Origin: Methanobacteriota archaeon
Lineage (GTDB): Archaea > Thermoplasmatota > Poseidoniia > Poseidoniales > Poseidoniaceae
Assembly: GCA_002702945.1 (NCBI GenBank)
Contig: PADF01000053.1
Location: forward strand, 6,514-16,892
Reading direction: 5' to 3'
DNA length: 10,379 nt
Positions 6,987 through 10,379 of this stretch are shown here, one piece after another. Each line of letters opens with the position of its first letter. Positions within the stretch are counted from its first letter, which is position 1. Made by a program: the position numbers and the translations under genes. Below the pieces are notes generated by a model, which did not search any database, was not told the DNA's origin, and worked only from the letters and a program-made list of their open reading frames with translations.

Positions 6987-7904
6987 ATGGATTTGAAACA
7001 GATTTTGACATTTATCAAAATCGAGCATACCCTGTTCTCCCTACCATTTGTCCTAATAGGCTACCTAATTGCTTATGACCAATTTATTGATCAACTACCC
7101 AAGTCTGATTTTGGATGGTTCAGAATAGATTTATTGTGGATATTAATTGCTGCTATTGGAGCTAGAGGCCTTGCTATGGCCCTCAACCGAATAATCGATA
7201 GAGAAATTGATGCTAATAATCCTAGAACTGAGCAACGCCACCTAGCGTCCGGAGCAATGAGCCTTCGCACTGCATGGACTTTGGCTACTGCATTCTTAGT
7301 GATGCTACTTATTGGAGCAGGTGCTCTAAACAAAGTTGCTCTTATGATGGCTTGGTTACCAGTGCTGGCTTTTGTTGTCTACCCATACACGAAAAGATTT
7401 ACTTGGGCATGTCATTTTTGGCTTGGGCTTTGCCTGGGCCTTGCACCTGCCGGTGCATGGGTGGCAATGGCTGCAGACGTACATGGATGGGCTGCTATTA
7501 CTGGACAATTATCCACTGGAACTGAATACCTATGGTTGCCCACAATTTTACCAATTTCATTGGGAGTCACATTGTGGATTGCTGCCTTTGACATCAACTA
7601 TGCCAGAATGGATGTTAAAAGCGATATTGAAAACCAAATACATTCATTTCCAGCCAAGTTCGGAGATAATGCAACCACTAGGACTACTATACAGTTAACA
7701 TTACTCTGGTTCGCTTGTTTCGCCGTATCAGACCCTATTAGTAGCCTGTGGTTCCTAGGCGCATCAGCATTGATGGCGGGCTTGAATATCTATGTGGTTT
7801 TAGCAAGAGAGCGATTAAAGGATTTTCAAAATACCCTATTTCAAACCTCGATGTTTACAGGCTGGGCTTTACTTATTGCTTTAGCAATCGGGCTGTACCT
7901 ATAA
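6987..7904 (+). CDS. ubiA: UbiA-family polyprenyltransferase (quinone type, MqnP-like)
   Basis: This 305-residue integral membrane enzyme belongs to the UbiA superfamily, which joins a polyprenyl diphosphate to an aromatic acceptor. The first Mg-diphosphate motif NxxxDxxxD is N67-D71-D75 (NRIIDREIDANNPRTEQR). The second is D202, Y205, D209, D213 in FDINYARMDVKSDIENQIHS, followed by FPAKFG. The NPRTxxR and (L)HS(I/F)P signatures are those of the UbiA/MqnP branch that prenylates 4-hydroxybenzoate or naphthoate-type acids, not of the lipid enzyme DGGGP synthase. About eight to nine hydrophobic segments fit the family fold. The start at 6987 is chosen because GGAGG lies nine nucleotides upstream; the frame itself is open to 6951. 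Its immediate neighbour ubiD would supply the matching decarboxylase, a pairing known from quinone pathways including the futalosine route. The exact acceptor and prenyl chain are not readable from sequence. Confidence 0.92.
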   Translation: MDLKQILTFIKIEHTLFSLPFVLIGYLIAYDQFIDQLPKSDFGWFRIDLLWILIAAIGARGLAMALNRIIDREIDANNPRTEQRHLASGAMSLRTAWTLATAFLVMLLIGAGALNKVALMMAWLPVLAFVVYPYTKRFTWACHFWLGLCLGLAPAGAWVAMAADVHGWAAITGQLSTGTEYLWLPTILPISLGVTLWIAAFDINYARMDVKSDIENQIHSFPAKFGDNATTRTTIQLTLLWFACFAVSDPISSLWFLGASALMAGLNIYVVLARERLKDFQNTLFQTSMFTGWALLIALAIGLYL

Positions 7905-7934
7905 TCATAATTTTCACTATATCTCTTAGATGAA

Positions 7935-8345
7935 ATGTTGAAAGACTTGGTAGCAGCACTTGAAACTATGAACCCTATAGTAGCGTCACTTCTTGAATTC
8001 AATCAGGCTTTTGAAATTCCTAAATTAGACAACCCAGGACTAGGCCCAGATGAACTAATTGAACTACGTATTAAACTACTTACCGAAGAGGTTCAAGAAT
8101 ATGCTGAAGCTGCTCGTACTGGCGATTTAGTAGAAGTTTTAGATGCTCTAGCTGATATCGGATATATTCTCGCTGGAACAATAATCAATCATGGAATGCA
8201 AGACATATATGATGAAGCATTCAATGAAGTTCATAGATCTAATATGGCTAAATTAGTCGATGGAAAAGTGATTCGTAGAGAAGATGGTAAAGTTCTCAAG
8301 CCCGAGGGTTGGAAGCCCCCCCAACTTGCGCAATTTCTAGAATGA
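7935..8345 (+). CDS. MazG-like nucleotide pyrophosphohydrolase
   Basis: This 136-residue, mostly helical protein fits the all-alpha NTP pyrophosphohydrolase superfamily (MazG / PRA-PH-like), whose members hydrolyse (d)NTPs to monophosphates. The metal-binding EExxE motif is E51-E52-E55 in LTEEVQEYAEAA. The second acidic motif lies in VEVLDALADIGYILAGT (66-82), with E67, D70 and D74. The C-terminal block HRSNMAKLVDGKVIRREDGK (100-119), then VLKPEGWKPP, is typical of the phage/bacterial single-domain MazG-like subfamily. It is a single domain, as expected for these small forms. It follows ubiA by 30 nt and precedes the SDR gene by 40 nt. There is no clear Shine-Dalgarno, and M12 is an alternative start. 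A house-cleaning role is inferred; the nucleotide preference cannot be read. Confidence 0.85.
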   Translation: MLKDLVAALETMNPIVASLLEFNQAFEIPKLDNPGLGPDELIELRIKLLTEEVQEYAEAARTGDLVEVLDALADIGYILAGTIINHGMQDIYDEAFNEVHRSNMAKLVDGKVIRREDGKVLKPEGWKPPQLAQFLE

Positions 8346-8385
8346 GAACAGGTCGAATTATTGCTAAGTACTGTTTGGGATAATC

Positions 8386-9117
8386 ATGACCCGCCCAGTT
8401 GCTCTAGTTACAGGCGGTGGCCAAGGAATAGGAGCTGCTACATGCAAACGATTGTCTAAGGATGGTTATGACATACTATTAACTTACAACAATTCATCTA
8501 AACCTGCAGAAATGCTAGTTGCCGAAATTAGAGAAAATGGCGGTGATGCGCTTGCTGTTAAGGTAGACTGTTCAGATGGTGGCGAAGTAGGCCTACTGGG
8601 GATTCACCCATGGATGGCAAAATCAATCGATGTTCTAGTACTCAATCATGGCGCATATAATCGTGTTTCAGCTAGTGAAATGACTCTAGAAGATCTAAGA
8701 AATACAATGGCAATAAATTTTGAAGGGGCTGTTGGCGTATGGAAAGCTATTCAACAACACCTTTCTGAAGATGCTCGAATTGTTGTAGTAGGTTCACAAC
8801 TAGGAACTAGGGGCTCTCCACATGGTGCGGATTATTCTGCTTCAAAAGCAGCATTAGCAATTTGGGCACGCTCATTAGCGCAAGAAGTTGGTCCTGAAGG
8901 AAAAAGAGTCAATGTACTGGCACCTGGATATGTTGATACAGCGATTCTAGCAGGCGATAGTGAAGAGAAAAGAGAATTCAGAGAAAATGAAGTTCCATTG
9001 AAAAGAGTTGGAAGTCCGGAAGATATGGCATCGACAATCTCATTTCTAGTAGGACAAGATTCATCTTACATAACTGGAGCAATTATTCACGTAAATGGTG
9101 GATTATATCTTCCATAA
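8386..9117 (+). CDS. Short-chain dehydrogenase/reductase, FabG-like
   Basis: This 243-residue classical SDR has a single Rossmann domain. The cofactor loop TGGGQGIG is at 9-16. The usual NNAG motif is altered to NHGA (87-90). The catalytic tetrad is N111, S137, Y150 and K154 (GADYSASKAAL at 147-157). NVLAPGYVDT at 176-185 and the C-terminal SSYITGAIIHVNGG (226-239) are typical of 3-oxoacyl-ACP reductase (FabG)-type members. Y34-N35 after the second strand, where NADH-specific enzymes carry an acid, leans towards NADP(H). Archaea generally lack bacterial-type fatty acid synthesis, so the FabG resemblance does not establish that reaction. The substrate is unknown. The start ATG at 8386 has no Shine-Dalgarno, like the MazG-like gene before it. 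Confidence 0.92.
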   Translation: MTRPVALVTGGGQGIGAATCKRLSKDGYDILLTYNNSSKPAEMLVAEIRENGGDALAVKVDCSDGGEVGLLGIHPWMAKSIDVLVLNHGAYNRVSASEMTLEDLRNTMAINFEGAVGVWKAIQQHLSEDARIVVVGSQLGTRGSPHGADYSASKAALAIWARSLAQEVGPEGKRVNVLAPGYVDTAILAGDSEEKREFRENEVPLKRVGSPEDMASTISFLVGQDSSYITGAIIHVNGGLYLP

Positions 9118-9127
9118 TTATGACATA

Positions 9128-9152
9128 GTTCAAAACCATTGGACAATTGAAC
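9128..9152 (+). repeat. Inverted repeat between the SDR gene and uvrB
   Basis: Perfect six-base arms GTTCAA (9128-9133) and TTGAAC (9147-9152) flank a 13-nt spacer that itself holds CCA-T-TGG (9136-9142), so two dyads are nested around nearly the same centre (9139-9140). It occupies the middle of the 57-nt gap upstream of the uvrB Shine-Dalgarno. A transcription-factor operator or a weak hairpin are both possible. The arms are short enough that chance remains a fair explanation. Confidence 0.4.
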
Positions 9153-9160
9153 AAGTGTAG

Positions 9161-9166
9161 AGGGGG
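9161..9166 (+). promoter_or_regulatory. Shine-Dalgarno-like site of uvrB
   Basis: AGGGGG lies eight nucleotides before the ATG at 9175 and can pair with the 16S rRNA tail with one G-U pair. It supports the upstream start that gives UvrB its N-terminal extension; the internal ATG at 9331 has no comparable site. Confidence 0.6.
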
Positions 9167-9174
9167 TCTTTGAT

Positions 9175-10379
9175 ATGACTGTGGAATGGGACGATGATGG
9201 CGACTTTGAATCGGTTGCTGACCATGACGTTGGCCTTTCAGATTTAGAATTGAGAGACCCTTTTGATCTTTCAAAGGCCTTAGAAGGTGCTGCTCTTGAG
9301 CATCTCCGCCCTGAAGTCAAGAAAATTACTATGCATACTGAATTCACTCCTTCGGGCGATCAGCCAAAAGCAATTGAAAATTTGATTTCTCAATTGGAAA
9401 ATGGTCAAGAAAGGTGCGTCTTATTGGGTGTTACTGGAAGTGGCAAAACATTCGCTATGGCCAAGGTTATCGAGAAATTGAATATTCCAACCTTGATTAT
9501 GAGCCATAACAAGACACTTGCTCGCCAATTATATCAAGAAATGGCTGGATACTTTCCAGAAAATGCAGTGGATTACTTCGTTTCCCACTATGACTACTAT
9601 CAACCAGAAGCTTATCTAGCAAATCGAGACCTTTACATCGATAAAGAATTATCAATCAATGAAAGAATAGAACAAGAAAGGTTTGCAGCAGTTGCATCAT
9701 TAGTAACTAGACCAGACTGTGTCATAGTATCTTCTGTATCTTGTATTTATGGTTTAAATCCACCTGAAACTTTCTTGGAATCCCATGTAAGATGCCATAT
9801 TGGACAAAAAATTGAACCTATTGATCTGTTAAAAGAATTAGTCGCCCTACAATATACTAGAACTAATACTGACCTGGTTCGAGGAAGTTGCAGGTTGAGA
9901 GGTGAAGTTCTTGATGTTTGGATGCCAAGTAGAGATGACCCCCTTAGAATACAATTTGACTATGAAGGTGTAACAAAAATACAAGTTTGCGACCCTGTCT
10001 CTTGGGAAACATTAGACATCTTAGATGAAGCATGGATTCATCCAAAAGAATTCTTTATGACCAGTCCAGAGAGATTTGAACGTGCACTTGATTCAATAGA
10101 ATCAGAATTAAAAACTCGTTTGGATTACTTTAGAGAAAATGGCCTTGATTTAGAAGCTAAACGTTTGGAACAGAGAACAAAATATGATTTAGAAATGCTT
10201 AGAGAAATTGGACATTGTTCAGGTGTTGAAAATTATTCGTTACATTTTGATGGAAGAAATCCAAGTGATCGCCCATATTGTCTTCTCGATTTTCTTTCGG
10301 CATGTGGAAAACAATTTCATGGAGATAAGAGAAAATATTTGGTGATTATGGATGAAAGTCATGTGACGTTGCCTCAAGT
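9175..10379 (+). CDS. uvrB: UvrABC nucleotide excision repair helicase subunit UvrB (3' end beyond window)
   Basis: This is the first 401 codons of UvrB, the damage-verification helicase that UvrA loads onto lesions and that then recruits UvrC. The frame is open to the window edge. FTPSGDQPKAI (57-67) starts the conserved domain. Walker A GVTGSGKT is at 85-92. The beta-hairpin region that clamps one DNA strand reads HYDYYQPEAYLANRDLYIDK (138-157), and SSVSCIYGLNPPE (186-198) follows. The Walker B-type helicase motif DESHVTLPQ is at 393-401, right at the edge. The Walker lysine is K91, against K45 in E. coli UvrB, so about 46 residues are added at the N-terminus. Of the first 50 residues, 15 are acidic and only 5 are Lys or Arg. 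The start is backed by the AGGGGG site at 9161-9166. UvrABC genes in mesophilic archaea are generally regarded as acquired from bacteria. The C-terminal helicase half and UvrC-binding region are not visible. Confidence 0.95.
   Translation, partial: MTVEWDDDGDFESVADHDVGLSDLELRDPFDLSKALEGAALEHLRPEVKKITMHTEFTPSGDQPKAIENLISQLENGQERCVLLGVTGSGKTFAMAKVIEKLNIPTLIMSHNKTLARQLYQEMAGYFPENAVDYFVSHYDYYQPEAYLANRDLYIDKELSINERIEQERFAAVASLVTRPDCVIVSSVSCIYGLNPPETFLESHVRCHIGQKIEPIDLLKELVALQYTRTNTDLVRGSCRLRGEVLDVWMPSRDDPLRIQFDYEGVTKIQVCDPVSWETLDILDEAWIHPKEFFMTSPERFERALDSIESELKTRLDYFRENGLDLEAKRLEQRTKYDLEMLREIGHCSGVENYSLHFDGRNPSDRPYCLLDFLSACGKQFHGDKRKYLVIMDESHVTLPQ

Noticed and set aside
7274..7698. Overlapping plus-strand frames inside ubiA
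   Set aside because: They are out-of-frame shadows of a membrane protein gene with both catalytic aspartate motifs intact.
6987..7904. UbiA-family protein as the archaeal lipid enzyme DGGGP synthase, paired with GGR for ether lipids
   Set aside because: The NPRTxxR and HSFPAKFG signatures belong to the quinone-type UbiA/MqnP branch, and the adjacent ubiD has no role in ether lipid synthesis.
7935..8345. MazG-like gene as part of a mazEF-type toxin-antitoxin system
   Set aside because: No MazF or MazE-like partner is next to it; its neighbours are ubiA and an SDR gene.
9128..9152. Bacterial SOS (LexA) box in front of uvrB
   Set aside because: The dyad does not match known LexA box patterns, and LexA is not expected in this type of archaeon.
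9087..9347. Minus-strand frames opposite the uvrB start
   Set aside because: They cross the intergenic gap and the uvrB N-terminus and have no ribosome site. They weakly raise the question of whether uvrB truly starts at 9175, but the AGGGGG site and the open frame favour uvrB.

Overview
The window looks like chromosomal DNA of a mesophilic archaeon. The best guess is a marine group II / Poseidoniales-type euryarchaeon. The reasons are an archaeal-type FKBP, a geranylgeranyl reductase-family protein, very compact gene spacing, a mix of strong Shine-Dalgarno starts with apparently leaderless starts, and bacterial-type genes (ccmF, ubiD, uvrB) beside them. The taxonomic placement is inferred from gene content, not from a marker search.

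Left half, minus strand (1-4965). In order of minus-strand transcription: a geranylgeranyl reductase-family flavoprotein, an oversized CcmF cytochrome c haem lyase subunit, a SlyD/FKBP-type prolyl isomerase with a C-terminal SAP-like domain, and the start of a membrane protein cut by the window edge. Gaps are 40-68 nt.

Right half, plus strand (5035-10379). A 69-nt divergent region separates the reductase from a plus-strand run: a UbiD-family decarboxylase, a UbiA-family prenyltransferase (2 nt after the ubiD stop, with its own Shine-Dalgarno inside the end of ubiD), a small MazG-like pyrophosphohydrolase, a FabG-like short-chain dehydrogenase, and uvrB, which runs off the right edge. Gaps of 2, 30, 40 and 57 nt would allow one transcript.

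Function. UbiA and UbiD families prenylate and decarboxylate the aromatic ring in respiratory quinone synthesis. A geranylgeranyl reductase can saturate the quinone's isoprenoid tail or archaeal lipid chains. CcmF attaches haem to c-type cytochromes. The centre of the window therefore reads as a respiratory-chain assembly neighbourhood, probably menaquinone-like quinone plus cytochrome c. The MazG-like protein and UvrB are nucleotide sanitation and DNA repair genes that share the strand but not an obvious pathway.

No RNA genes, mobile elements, CRISPR arrays or intergenic gaps above 300 nt were seen. The most unusual points are the FKBP-SAP fusion, about 180 extra residues in CcmF placed exactly between two haem-ligand histidines, an acidic N-terminal extension on UvrB, and two small dyad elements next to the fkbp and uvrB starts.
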